DNA of 64,000 nucleotides, taken from Flavobacterium tistrianum (GTDB lineage Bacteria > Bacteroidota > Bacteroidia > Flavobacteriales > Flavobacteriaceae). Within the stretch, counting starts at the first letter, position 1, and every line of letters begins with the position of its first letter. Of the stretch, positions 42,048 through 50,560 are shown piece by piece. The position numbers were made by a program, and so were the translations under genes. The stretch spans positions 186,001 to 250,000 of the forward strand of contig NZ_QJRH01000068.1 of assembly GCF_003254545.1 (NCBI RefSeq). Reading direction: 5' to 3'. The notes beneath the pieces were generated by a model. The model saw only the letters and a program-made list of their open reading frames with translations, ran no database searches and had not been told where the DNA came from.

Positions 42048-43853
42048 ATGGCAGATACAATCGAAAAAAACGTGACTCGTGGTGGTCAGTTTTTAGTTAA
42101 AGAAACAAAATGCGAGGATATCTTTACACCAGAAGATTTCTCGGAAGAGCAGTTAATGATGCGTGACTCTGTAAAAGAGTTCGTTGACAAAGAATTATGG
42201 GCGCATAAAGATCGTTTTGAGAAAAAAGATTATGCTTATACAGAAGCTTCTATGCGTAAAGCTGGTGAACTTGGACTTCTTGGAGTTGCAGTTCCAGAAG
42301 AATACGGCGGATTAGGAATGGGATTTGTTTCTACAATGTTAGTTTGTGACTACATTTCTGGAGCAACAGGTTCTTTCTCTACTGCTTTTGGTGCGCATAC
42401 AGGAATTGGAACTATGCCAATTACACTTTATGGTACTGAAGAACAAAAGAAAAAATACGTTCCGTTATTAGCTTCTGGAGAATGGTTTGGAGCTTATTGC
42501 TTAACTGAACCAGGCGCAGGATCTGATGCAAACTCAGGAAAAACTAAAGCCGTTTTATCTGAAGACGGAAAATACTACTCTATCACAGGTCAAAAAATGT
42601 GGATTTCGAATGCAGGTTTCTGTAGCGTTTTCATCGTTTTTGCTCGTATTGGAGATGATAAAAATATTACAGGTTTCATCGTAGAAAACGATCCTTCAAA
42701 CGGAATTTCTATGAATGAAGAAGAACATAAATTAGGAATCCGTGCTTCTTCTACTCGTCAAGTTTTCTTCAACGAAACTAAAGTTCCGGTTGAAAACATG
42801 TTGTCTGAAAGAGGAAACGGTTTCAAAATTGCTATGAACGCGTTAAACGTTGGTCGTATTAAATTGGCTGCGGCTTGTTTAGATGCTCAAAGAAGAGTTA
42901 CTTCTGGAGCTGTAAAATACGCTAACGAAAGAATTCAGTTCAACACTCCTATTGCATCTTTTGGAGCAATTCGTGCTAAATTGGCTGAAATGGCAACTAA
43001 CGCGTACGCTGGAGAAAGTGCTTCTTACCGTGCTGCAAAAGATATCGAAGACAGAATCGCTGCTCGTGAAGCTGAAGGAACTTCTCACCAAGAAGCAGAA
43101 TTGAAAGGTGTTGAAGAATATGCTATCGAGTGTTCTATCTTGAAAGTAGCAGTTTCTGAAGATGTTCAATCTTGTTCTGACGAAGGAATTCAGATTTTTG
43201 GTGGAATGGGATTCTCTGAAGATACTCCGATGGAAAGTGCATGGAGAGATGCTCGTATCGCTCGTATCTACGAAGGAACAAACGAAATCAATAGAATGCT
43301 TTCTGTAGGTATGTTGATCAAAAAAGCAATGAAAGGTCACGTTGATCTACTTGGACCAGCAATGAAAGTTCAAGAAGAATTAATGGGAATTCCATCTTTT
43401 GATACTCCAGATTTCTCTGAATTATTCTCTGAAGAAAAAGTAATCGTAGCTAACTTGAAAAAAGTCTTCTTAATGGTTGCTGGAAGCGCTGTTCAAAAAT
43501 ACGGTCCAGAATTAGATGCTCACCAACAATTATTGATGGCAGCTTCTGATATCTTAATCGAAATCTATATGGCTGAAAGTACAATTTTGAGAACTGAAAA
43601 ATTAGCAAAAGCTCAAGGCGAAGATAAAGTTCAAGAGCAAATCGCTATGGCAAAATTATACTTATACAAAGCGGTAGATATTGTAAACTTAAGAGGAAAA
43701 GAGGGAATCGCTTCTTTTGCTGAAGGTGACGAGCAACGTATGATGCTAATGGGACTTAAACGTTTCACTAAATATACTAACCTGCCAAATGTTGTGGCAC
43801 TTAGAGAAAAAATTGCAGCAAAATTAGTAGCAGAAAACACTTACTGCTACTAA
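42048..43853 (+). CDS. fadE: Acyl-CoA dehydrogenase (FadE-like, long form)
   Basis: First step of beta-oxidation. The 601-residue protein has the usual ACAD core (YGGLGMGFVSTMLVCDYISG; CLTEPGAGSDANSGKTKA; GQKMWISNAGF; GMGFSEDTPMESAWRDARIARIYEGTNEI, with the catalytic Glu in the last) and a C-terminal helical extension of about 180 residues, the same length class as Bacillus subtilis FadE. FAD-dependent, probably passing electrons to ETF. A strong terminator closes the operon after it. Confidence 0.94.
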   Translation: MADTIEKNVTRGGQFLVKETKCEDIFTPEDFSEEQLMMRDSVKEFVDKELWAHKDRFEKKDYAYTEASMRKAGELGLLGVAVPEEYGGLGMGFVSTMLVCDYISGATGSFSTAFGAHTGIGTMPITLYGTEEQKKKYVPLLASGEWFGAYCLTEPGAGSDANSGKTKAVLSEDGKYYSITGQKMWISNAGFCSVFIVFARIGDDKNITGFIVENDPSNGISMNEEEHKLGIRASSTRQVFFNETKVPVENMLSERGNGFKIAMNALNVGRIKLAAACLDAQRRVTSGAVKYANERIQFNTPIASFGAIRAKLAEMATNAYAGESASYRAAKDIEDRIAAREAEGTSHQEAELKGVEEYAIECSILKVAVSEDVQSCSDEGIQIFGGMGFSEDTPMESAWRDARIARIYEGTNEINRMLSVGMLIKKAMKGHVDLLGPAMKVQEELMGIPSFDTPDFSELFSEEKVIVANLKKVFLMVAGSAVQKYGPELDAHQQLLMAASDILIEIYMAESTILRTEKLAKAQGEDKVQEQIAMAKLYLYKAVDIVNLRGKEGIASFAEGDEQRMMLMGLKRFTKYTNLPNVVALREKIAAKLVAENTYCY

Positions 43854-43886
43854 TTTCAAAATAGTTTTTAGCTTTTAATTTGTTAT

Positions 43887-43926
43887 AAACCCGCGCAAGT
43901 CCGAAACTGCGCGGGTTTATTTTTTC
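43887..43926 (+). terminator. Terminator of the beta-oxidation operon
   Basis: AAACCCGCGCA, a 10-nt loop and TGCGCGGGTTT then a T tract. Confidence 0.92.
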
Positions 43927-44083
43927 TTATATTTTCAGTAAAAGATATTTCTTACATGTCGCAATATTTTTGCAGTTATTTGCAAAATATTTGTTAAAAT
44001 TAGCTTTTAGATTCATACAGAATAGTTAAACATCAAATGGATTACATTATATTTAGCATTCTAAAAACTATAAAAACAAAATA

Positions 44084-45178
44084 ATGAAACAAATTAACCT
44101 AATTGCATCATTTTTATTGTGCTTTTGCTTCGCAGCTGCTTTCGCACAGAAAAATAAAAAAATGGACATTATTGCCTATTATACTGGCGATTCTCAACTT
44201 ATTGACCAATACGAAGTTGGAAAATTAAATCAGATTATTTTTAGTTTTTGTCATTTAAAAAATGGCAAATTAAGTGTCGATTCTGCAAAAGATTCTATTA
44301 CGATCAAACATTTAGTTTCGCTTAAAGCGAAAAATCCACAACTTAAAATTATTGTATCACTTGGCGGATGGGGAGGTTGCGAACCTTGTTCTGAAGCATT
44401 CTCAACTGCTGAAGGGCGCTTAAAATTTGCAAAATCTGTAAAAGAAGTTAGCGATTATTTTAAAGTTGATGGTTTAGATTTAGATTGGGAATATCCATCT
44501 ATTGAAGGACTTCCTGGACATTTATATCAAGCTGCTGACAAACCTAATTTTACTGAATTGATTAAAATATTACGTTCTACTTTGGGTAAAAAATATGAAT
44601 TGAGTTTTGCTGCAGGAGGTTTCCAAAAATGTTTAGATGAATCTATCGACTGGAAAGCAGTTGCTCCATTTGTAAATCGCATTAATATTATGAGTTACGA
44701 TTTAGTAAACGGATACTCAAAAGTTACAGGGCATCATACACCATTATACAGCACAAATCCTAAAGAAGAATCTACAGATAGAGCTGTTGAGTTTTTATTA
44801 AAAGCTGGTGTTCCTGCTGAAAAATTAGTAATTGGAGGTGCATTTTATACTAGACAATGGAAAAATGTGGAGAATATCAATAACGGATTGTATCAAGCTG
44901 GAGAACACTTTCAAGGTGTTGATTTTAAAAACTACGCTACAACATACACAGAAGCAAACGGCTGGAAATATTTTTATGATGAAAAAGCTCAAGCACCATA
45001 TTGGTACAATGCATCAACTAAAACTTTTGCAACATCAGATGATTTAAAATCGATCAAAGCTAAAGCTGAATATGCAAAAGCAAAAAAATTGGGAGGAATT
45101 ATGTTCTGGGAACTTACTCTGGATAGTTTCCGCGATGGAATGGTAAATGAGATTTACAAAGTTAAAACTGAAAAATAA
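44084..45178 (+). CDS. Glycoside hydrolase family 18 protein (chitinase-like)
   Basis: A 364-residue protein with a signal peptide (MKQINLIASFLLCFCFAAAFA). The GH18 TIM barrel carries SLGGWGG and the catalytic motif VDGLDLDWEYPS (DxxDxDxE, with the acid Glu). Later NIMSYDL and VIGGAFYTRQW and GIMFWELTLD (the substrate-contact Trp and Asp region) are also present, so it should be active. Likely secreted or periplasmic chitin/N-acetylglucosamine polymer cleavage. It stands alone with its own terminator. Confidence 0.92.
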   Translation: MKQINLIASFLLCFCFAAAFAQKNKKMDIIAYYTGDSQLIDQYEVGKLNQIIFSFCHLKNGKLSVDSAKDSITIKHLVSLKAKNPQLKIIVSLGGWGGCEPCSEAFSTAEGRLKFAKSVKEVSDYFKVDGLDLDWEYPSIEGLPGHLYQAADKPNFTELIKILRSTLGKKYELSFAAGGFQKCLDESIDWKAVAPFVNRINIMSYDLVNGYSKVTGHHTPLYSTNPKEESTDRAVEFLLKAGVPAEKLVIGGAFYTRQWKNVENINNGLYQAGEHFQGVDFKNYATTYTEANGWKYFYDEKAQAPYWYNASTKTFATSDDLKSIKAKAEYAKAKKLGGIMFWELTLDSFRDGMVNEIYKVKTEK

Positions 45179-45182
45179 AAAA

Positions 45183-45216
45183 AAAAAAGGGAATCAAATT
45201 GATTCCCGTTTTTTTA
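45183..45216 (+). terminator. Terminator of the GH18 gene
   Basis: GGGAATC, a 5-nt loop and GATTCCCGTTTTTTT, after an A run. Confidence 0.88.
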
Positions 45217-45228
45217 TAGACGAACATT

Positions 45229-45720
45229 TTACATCGTTTTTGTCTTATTTTTATCCATTTCACCAATAAATGGAATAGCCTCTAAAATTTCGCTTCTAAT
45301 TATGGTTTGAAGATAAACTTCAAGCTGAATAAACTTTGCTGCATTTATTGACCCAATCGCTTTTTTTGCCTGATTATAAGTTTTAGAGTAAAGTTTCTCA
45401 TAGTCAACATGGTTTTTCAAAGTAGCTTTTGCCAATTCATCCGCTTTAGCATCAGTTAAAGTTTCATAATTAGCCGCATAATCATTTAGCAATTGAAACT
45501 TTGTCTGCCCTAAAGCTTTTCTCGACGTTTCGTAATTATCATAAACTTTAGCAAAGGCTGCCGCTTGTGCGTCAGATAAATTCATGTACTGTTTTACCAG
45601 GTCAGCTTTAGATTTTCCATAAACACTTTGTACTACTTCTAAATCTTCTTTGTAAGAAGACTGCGCATAAGATGAAAACGAGGCTACGGCCATGATAAGA
45701 ATAAGACTTAATTTTTTCAT
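45229..45720 (-). CDS. Secreted hypothetical protein, helical
   Basis: A 163-residue protein with signal peptide MKKLSLILIMAVASFSSYAQ; the ATG at 45720 is preferred over an earlier one because the signal begins there. The mature part is a long set of amphipathic helices with conserved aromatic residues (VQSVYGKSKADLVKQYMNLS, AFAKVYDNYETSRKALGQTK, KLYSKTYNQAKKAIGSINAA), reminiscent of periplasmic Spy/LTXXQ-like helices. The family is not otherwise recognised. Confidence 0.7.
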   Translation of the reverse strand: MKKLSLILIMAVASFSSYAQSSYKEDLEVVQSVYGKSKADLVKQYMNLSDAQAAAFAKVYDNYETSRKALGQTKFQLLNDYAANYETLTDAKADELAKATLKNHVDYEKLYSKTYNQAKKAIGSINAAKFIQLEVYLQTIIRSEILEAIPFIGEMDKNKTKTM

Positions 45721-45802
45721 AGTTTCAATTTTAAATTTGTTTTTAAAAATATATGCATATTCAAATATACTGATTTTAAACACGTTAAATGAAAATTATA
45801 TT

Positions 45803-46717
45803 TTAAAAGAAAGAATATTGATAAACCGCTGAAAGCGCATAATAATTTAGTCCGTTGTTTGTATAGGCTCCAATATGATATTGAAATCTAATGGACTGCC
45901 CTTTTGCGATTGGAGTAGAAAAAGTACCTCCTACTCGCCAGTTATCAATCTGGCTATCATCTGAAACTCCATCAGTAATAGTTCGACCTCCAAAAAACCA
46001 AGTCGTATTGAAACCAACCCACATTTGGTTTTTAAAATAATAGCTTGCATGCGCCTGAAGGCTATAAGTTGGTTTTTGCTCTAATTTTTTTCCTAGATAA
46101 TTATTATTATCTGTATAAAACCACATTCCGCCATAGGCCTCTGCATATACATGAGCAAATCGTTTCGACACCCCTATTTCGGGCTTAAAAGCCCAGCGAT
46201 TTGTGCCAATGTTCACTTGTTTATCGCCATAATATCTTCCTGTTGGAACAGAAGTAACCAAACTAACCCCAAGAATTGTTTTTTGCTCAAAACTTCTGAA
46301 TTCAGATTTATCAAGTGCAGGAGAACCTAACAGATTAATTCCAAAACGCACTTTCATATCTGCAAAACCAGTTCTTGAGCCAGTAACCAACTGATCACTA
46401 ATTACAGCAGATCCATCCATAAAAGTAAAAGGTAGCGCTACCTGTATACGAGCCAGTTTATCTGCCAACCCAAAAGTTCTAATATAATTTACAGCCATAT
46501 TATGACTTTGAAGTGTAAAATCTTTTATGGGTAAAGAAGGATCTGTAAGCACATTTCCATTCATGAAAACATAACCTGCAGCAATTACATTTAAGTTCTT
46601 TGGAACATTAGCATACACTCTGGGTTCCAAATCCTGACCAAATACAGAGAACATACCAAAAAAGAAAAACAAAACCGAAAACTGCCACTTTAATAACCAA
46701 AAAAAGATTCTTACCAT
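45803..46717 (-). CDS. Outer-membrane transporter-like protein (phenol-degradation MetA type)
   Basis: A 304-residue beta-barrel protein with a signal peptide (long hydrophobic segment ending SVFGQ at about 27). Aromatic amphipathic strands run throughout (for example FADMKVRFGINLLG, WAFKPEIGVSKRF, MWVGFNTTWFFGGR) and the last residue is Phe, as in outer-membrane barrels. It resembles the MetA-pathway of phenol degradation family (PF13557-like). Substrate unknown. It begins a minus-strand group following DUF4251 and META genes. Confidence 0.78.
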   Translation of the reverse strand: MVRIFFWLLKWQFSVLFFFFGMFSVFGQDLEPRVYANVPKNLNVIAAGYVFMNGNVLTDPSLPIKDFTLQSHNMAVNYIRTFGLADKLARIQVALPFTFMDGSAVISDQLVTGSRTGFADMKVRFGINLLGSPALDKSEFRSFEQKTILGVSLVTSVPTGRYYGDKQVNIGTNRWAFKPEIGVSKRFAHVYAEAYGGMWFYTDNNNYLGKKLEQKPTYSLQAHASYYFKNQMWVGFNTTWFFGGRTITDGVSDDSQIDNWRVGGTFSTPIAKGQSIRFQYHIGAYTNNGLNYYALSAVYQYSFF

Positions 46718-46761
46718 ATATTCAGATGAATTTGTGACAAGTTTAATATTGAATTATATCA

Positions 46762-47277
46762 TTATTTCTCTGCTGTTTTTGGAGCATAAATTACTCCATC
46801 ATAACTAATTGGACCTCTATTATTGCTACTCACAGAAAGTGTTGTGCTTCCGTTATAAAAAATAGAAAACGTTAAATCGTACACATCACTGGCGCCTCTT
46901 ACTGTTGCCTTTAGAATGGTATTGTTCTTTTTACTTTCAACCCTAATATTCTCGGGCTTTCCTTCAAATTTTATTCCGCCATCAGTATTATAGCCAACAT
47001 TATAGCCTCGGCCAAAAAAAGGAAGATCACAAGTTGTATTATCGGTTTTAAACTTTAAAAAATAAGTATTATAATCGAGCTGAATCAATCTCCCGCCTTG
47101 AGGTGTTGTTTTTTGAGCCTCAAACACAAAATTCTGAGAATCAATAAGAACTTTTATCTCATTTTGCTTCTTCAGCTCCCTTTCTTGCTTGAGCTCTTTT
47201 TTTGTTTTTTCTTGCGCAGAAACCGAAAAACTAACAACATTTATCAGTATCAACACAATAGATAATGTAGTTTTCAT
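46762..47277 (-). CDS. DUF4251 domain-containing protein
   Basis: A 171-residue periplasmic protein: signal peptide (MKTTLSIVLILINVVSFSVSAQ), a short charged linker (KTKKELKQERELKKQNEI) and a beta-rich DUF4251 domain (FVFEAQKTTPQGGRLIQLDY, VGYNTDGGIKFEGKPENIRV). Common in Bacteroidota with unknown function. It follows the META gene by 4 bp on the same strand, so they are co-transcribed. Confidence 0.88.
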   Translation of the reverse strand: MKTTLSIVLILINVVSFSVSAQEKTKKELKQERELKKQNEIKVLIDSQNFVFEAQKTTPQGGRLIQLDYNTYFLKFKTDNTTCDLPFFGRGYNVGYNTDGGIKFEGKPENIRVESKKNNTILKATVRGASDVYDLTFSIFYNGSTTLSVSSNNRGPISYDGVIYAPKTAEK

Positions 47278-47281
47278 AACA

Positions 47282-47710
47282 TTATTTTTTAGTAAAACGC
47301 ATCATGGCAATATCCCCAGAAATAAAGTTTAAAGTCTTACCATCATCTGTAATATCGTAAGAAGTTATTTTTTGAAGCGTACTCAAATAAGTCTGTTCAC
47401 CTTTCAATCCATCCAAACACATCATTTTGGTTACTGCCATTGGCTGAGTAAAATTTATTTTATTGCCATTAACAGCCAATCTTCCTGAGTATGAATTACA
47501 GCTTGCGTTACCAGAAACCTGACTTACTTTGGTGTCAAAATTTATGGTTGGTTTTTTATTTGGATATAAGGCATCAAAAGTAGTTGAAGGCTCGGAAATA
47601 TAATTCAGTTCCCATGTTCCGTCAAGTTTTGAAACTGCGTCCGTTTTTGCGCATTTACAAGAAATTAAAAACGAACTAAAAAAAACGAGGGTAAAAATCT
47701 TTTTCATCAT
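47282..47710 (-). CDS. META domain lipoprotein (HslJ-like)
   Basis: A 142-residue protein with a lipobox (SSFLISCKC) near residue 20 and a META domain (LDGTWELNYI, INFDTKVSQVSGNASCNSYSG, TKMMCLDGLKGEQTYLSTLQ, ISGDIAMMRF). META/HslJ proteins are small outer-membrane or periplasmic lipoproteins of unclear function, linked to heat-shock and drug tolerance in E. coli. First gene of the META-DUF4251-barrel group. Confidence 0.9.
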   Translation of the reverse strand: MMKKIFTLVFFSSFLISCKCAKTDAVSKLDGTWELNYISEPSTTFDALYPNKKPTINFDTKVSQVSGNASCNSYSGRLAVNGNKINFTQPMAVTKMMCLDGLKGEQTYLSTLQKITSYDITDDGKTLNFISGDIAMMRFTKK

Positions 47711-47911
47711 AACATTAAGGATTAAATGTGAGCGAATTAGATAAATGGTTTTCAGAAATTATTCGTTAAAAACCTATACGAATTTAAACAATATTTTCGG
47801 TTTTTAACTCAATCAATATCAAATTATAAAGTATAGTTTGACTTTTTTTTAACTTTTAGAGTTAATCAATTCCGTTATTTTATGTTAAATTTACTTAATC
47901 TTTAACTAAAA

Positions 47912-48451
47912 ATGCCCGTAGATATGAAAAAACTAATTGTTTCTTTCGCTATAATTACAGCCTTAGTCATTGGCTGTAAAACAAATAACAAATCAAATGA
48001 CGCTAAAACTCTAACTGTTGCATTAGAACCAAAAAGCAACAGTAAAGTAGCTGGAACTGCTACTTTTGTTGAGAAAAATGGCAAAGTAACTTTTACAGCA
48101 AAAATTACAGGATTAGAGCCGGGAGTTCACGCCATCCATATTCATGAAAAAGCAGATTGCAGCTCTGCAGACGGAAGTTCTGCTGGAGGACACTGGAATC
48201 CAACTTTCAAAAAACACGGAAAATGGGGAGTTGGAGAATATCATAAAGGTGATATCGGAAACTTTACCGCTGACGCAAAAGGTAACGGATCTATCACTTT
48301 AACTACTGACGAATGGTGTGTTGGATGTGGAGATTCTAACAAAGATGTTCTTGGAAAAGGTTTAATTGTACATGCTGGAACAGATGATTTTACCACTCAA
48401 CCAACAGGAAATGCCGGAGGAAGAGTTGCTTGCGCAGGAATCATTAAATAA
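47912..48451 (+). CDS. sodC: Cu/Zn superoxide dismutase, lipoprotein form
   Basis: Dismutates superoxide in the periplasm. Copper ligands are in HAIHIHEKADC, the zinc/copper bridging His in SAGGHWNP, zinc ligands in HGKWGVGEYHKGDIGN and the C-terminal copper His in GLIVHAGTDDF; the active-site Arg is in GGRVACAGI and two Cys pairs flank. The N-terminus has a lipobox (ALVIGC). The ATG at 47912 has a good A-rich leader (ACTAAAA); the ATG at 47924 would start exactly at the signal peptide MKKLIVSF and is also possible. Confidence 0.94.
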   Translation: MPVDMKKLIVSFAIITALVIGCKTNNKSNDAKTLTVALEPKSNSKVAGTATFVEKNGKVTFTAKITGLEPGVHAIHIHEKADCSSADGSSAGGHWNPTFKKHGKWGVGEYHKGDIGNFTADAKGNGSITLTTDEWCVGCGDSNKDVLGKGLIVHAGTDDFTTQPTGNAGGRVACAGIIK

Positions 48452-48560
48452 GAAAAATTTGAATAACCGCTATTTTTAACAAAATCTAGCGGTTATTTCA
48501 TTTTAAAATGAATTCTAAAACAAGAAAAAGACATAGCTTTGCATCAGCAAAATAAAGTCA

Positions 48561-49763
48561 ATGATTAACCCATCAGCACCAGGCTGGATCGATAAGTTTT
48601 TTAGTGAACAGAAGTTTTCAGAAGCAATTCCTTTTGAGACTATAGATTCGTTTTACTATAAAGTGAGAGAAACGGGATTTATTTACGGACATATTATTGC
48701 TATTGATTCTCAAATTCCGATTCCAATTAAGGGTTGGTTTAAAACCGAAATTTCAAAAGTAGCTTTACTTAATACGCTCTATCATGTTTTTTGTTTAGAG
48801 AAAAGAAATTCGGAACCTAAAAATTTTATTTCAGAAGTTTTAAAGTTTTACAAACAGATGAATCCCGAAGGATTTAATTTGTTTAAAATTTTATTGCCAA
48901 AAGATACTCCTTCTCTGTCTCTGGAAAATATTATTGATCAGAGAGTTCAAACCAATGACAGTATTATCAGTAAAAACTTTTCGCATTTGGTTACAAATGC
49001 ACTTTTGTTTATTGATGTTTTAGCTTTCAGACAATATTTGGAGCATGGAGAAATTCCTGAAAAATATTTAAAACGAATAGAAGAAACGGTTCTCGGAATT
49101 GTTGGTTTGGCTTTGAAAACCAAAACCGTAAAATCACAGCATGACGACCTTCTGATAAAGCTTTTTGAAGCTTCTATACGTTATTCAAAATTTTCAAAAG
49201 TTACAGTTGAAACTTTAGAGACCTTACATCTAGAGTATTTCAAAAACGAATTAGAGCATTATTATCTAATTGATATGGCCGGAATGGCTTTATGGAGTGA
49301 TGGCGTGGTAGAAAACGAAGAATCGTATTTTCTATATGCTTTAGGATCAACAATGGGAGTTCCTGATGATTTTGTAACAAAAAGTATGGATACGACCAAT
49401 ACTTTTATTACAACACACAAAAAGAAAATTCCGTACTTTAATTATTCAAATCCTGTTAAGCATTTCTATGATCAAATGACGCACAGTGTAGTCAAATTAA
49501 TCATACGAAATAAAAATAGATTGATTAAAGAAATTGTTCAGAGTAAAGAATTAATGGTTTTGCTTGCCTATTCTACAACAAGAGATTTGGATGCAAAGGA
49601 AAAGAAGAAAGTCAAAAAACAGCTTTTGGATATTTGTAAAACCATTCCGTCATTGACCATATTTTTACTTCCTGGGGGAAGTTTACTATTACCTATATTG
49701 ATAAAGTTTATTCCAACAATGCTACCATCAGCATTTAATGAGAATTTAGACGAAAACGAATAA
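48561..49763 (+). CDS. LETM1-related biofilm-associated protein
   Basis: A 400-residue protein of the Flavobacteriia-specific family named LETM1-related. The C-terminal part (about 290-395, VKKQLLDICKTIPSLTIFLL PGGSLL) contains one hydrophobic helix pair like the LETM1 membrane anchor; a TerB-like helical region lies at about 230-270 (MALWSDGVVENEESYFLYAL). It probably sits at the inner membrane. The molecular function is unknown; the family name comes from biofilm association in other species. Confidence 0.75.
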   Translation: MINPSAPGWIDKFFSEQKFSEAIPFETIDSFYYKVRETGFIYGHIIAIDSQIPIPIKGWFKTEISKVALLNTLYHVFCLEKRNSEPKNFISEVLKFYKQMNPEGFNLFKILLPKDTPSLSLENIIDQRVQTNDSIISKNFSHLVTNALLFIDVLAFRQYLEHGEIPEKYLKRIEETVLGIVGLALKTKTVKSQHDDLLIKLFEASIRYSKFSKVTVETLETLHLEYFKNELEHYYLIDMAGMALWSDGVVENEESYFLYALGSTMGVPDDFVTKSMDTTNTFITTHKKKIPYFNYSNPVKHFYDQMTHSVVKLIIRNKNRLIKEIVQSKELMVLLAYSTTRDLDAKEKKKVKKQLLDICKTIPSLTIFLLPGGSLLLPILIKFIPTMLPSAFNENLDENE

Positions 49764-49764
49764 A

Positions 49765-49794
49765 AAAAATCGCCCTTTTTGAGGGCGATTTTTT
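49765..49794. terminator. Bidirectional terminator between the LETM1-related and carbonic anhydrase genes
   Basis: AAAAATCGCCCT, a 5-nt loop and AGGGCGATTTTTT: T runs on both strands serve converging genes. Confidence 0.88.
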
Positions 49795-49811
49795 ATTTCT
49801 ACCATTATCTA

Positions 49812-50447
49812 TTAAAGATCTAATTGATAAACTGAATCCAATTCATCGTTTGAACTGATGGTTACGTTTAAATCGGTTACAAAACCAGAATTTAATCCGT
49901 AAACCCATCCGTGAAGCATTAAATCTTGTCCATTTTTCCAAGCATTCTGAACGATAGATGTTTTTGCTAAATTGTAAACTTGCTCTTTAGTATTGATTTC
50001 AACAAAAGCATTAAAACGCTCTTCTTCATTCTCAATAGAATTCAAGTATTTATCGTGCAGACGGTACTCATCTTTTATATGACGCAACCAGTTATCGATA
50101 ATACCAACAGACTGATGTCCCATTGCAGCTTTCACACCACCGCATCCGTAATGTCCACACACGATAATATGCTTAATTTTTAAAACGTTTACTGCATAAT
50201 CCAGAACACTAAGCATGTTCATATCAGAATGCACAACCATATTAGCAATGTTTCTGTGTACAAAAACTTCACCTGGTTTTGCACCAACAATTTCGTTAGC
50301 AGGAACACGGCTATCAGAACATCCAATCCATAATAATGGTGGCTGTTGTCCTTTTGCTAAATCAGCAAAATAATTAGGGTCTTTTGCCAATGAAGTTTCT
50401 ACCCACTTTTTATTGTTCTCTAATAACTGCTCATAAAATTTTCTCAT
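49812..50447 (-). CDS. can: Beta-class carbonic anhydrase
   Basis: Interconverts CO2 and bicarbonate. The 211-residue protein has zinc ligands in GCSDSRVPANEIV (Cys, and Asp-Arg dyad), HYGCGGV (His and Cys) and the HRNIANMV loop, placing it in the beta class. It is transcribed downstream of a SulP transporter (113-bp gap, same strand), which suggests bicarbonate uptake coupled with hydration. Length is normal. Confidence 0.95.
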   Translation of the reverse strand: MRKFYEQLLENNKKWVETSLAKDPNYFADLAKGQQPPLLWIGCSDSRVPANEIVGAKPGEVFVHRNIANMVVHSDMNMLSVLDYAVNVLKIKHIIVCGHYGCGGVKAAMGHQSVGIIDNWLRHIKDEYRLHDKYLNSIENEEERFNAFVEINTKEQVYNLAKTSIVQNAWKNGQDLMLHGWVYGLNSGFVTDLNVTISSNDELDSVYQLDL

Positions 50448-50560
50448 TTCTTTTATTTTTTGTGTGGTAATTTCTAAGTTATAATAGTCTCAAAAAATGA
50501 ACTTGATGTAAAGTTACCTAATTTCAACATTTCTACTGCCTTAAAAACACCTTATTTTAA

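Noticed and set aside
42879..43340. 153-codon frame antisense to the acyl-CoA dehydrogenase
   Set aside because: Antisense shadow of a strongly conserved gene; Ser/Phe/Cys-rich composition is typical of reverse-strand artefacts.
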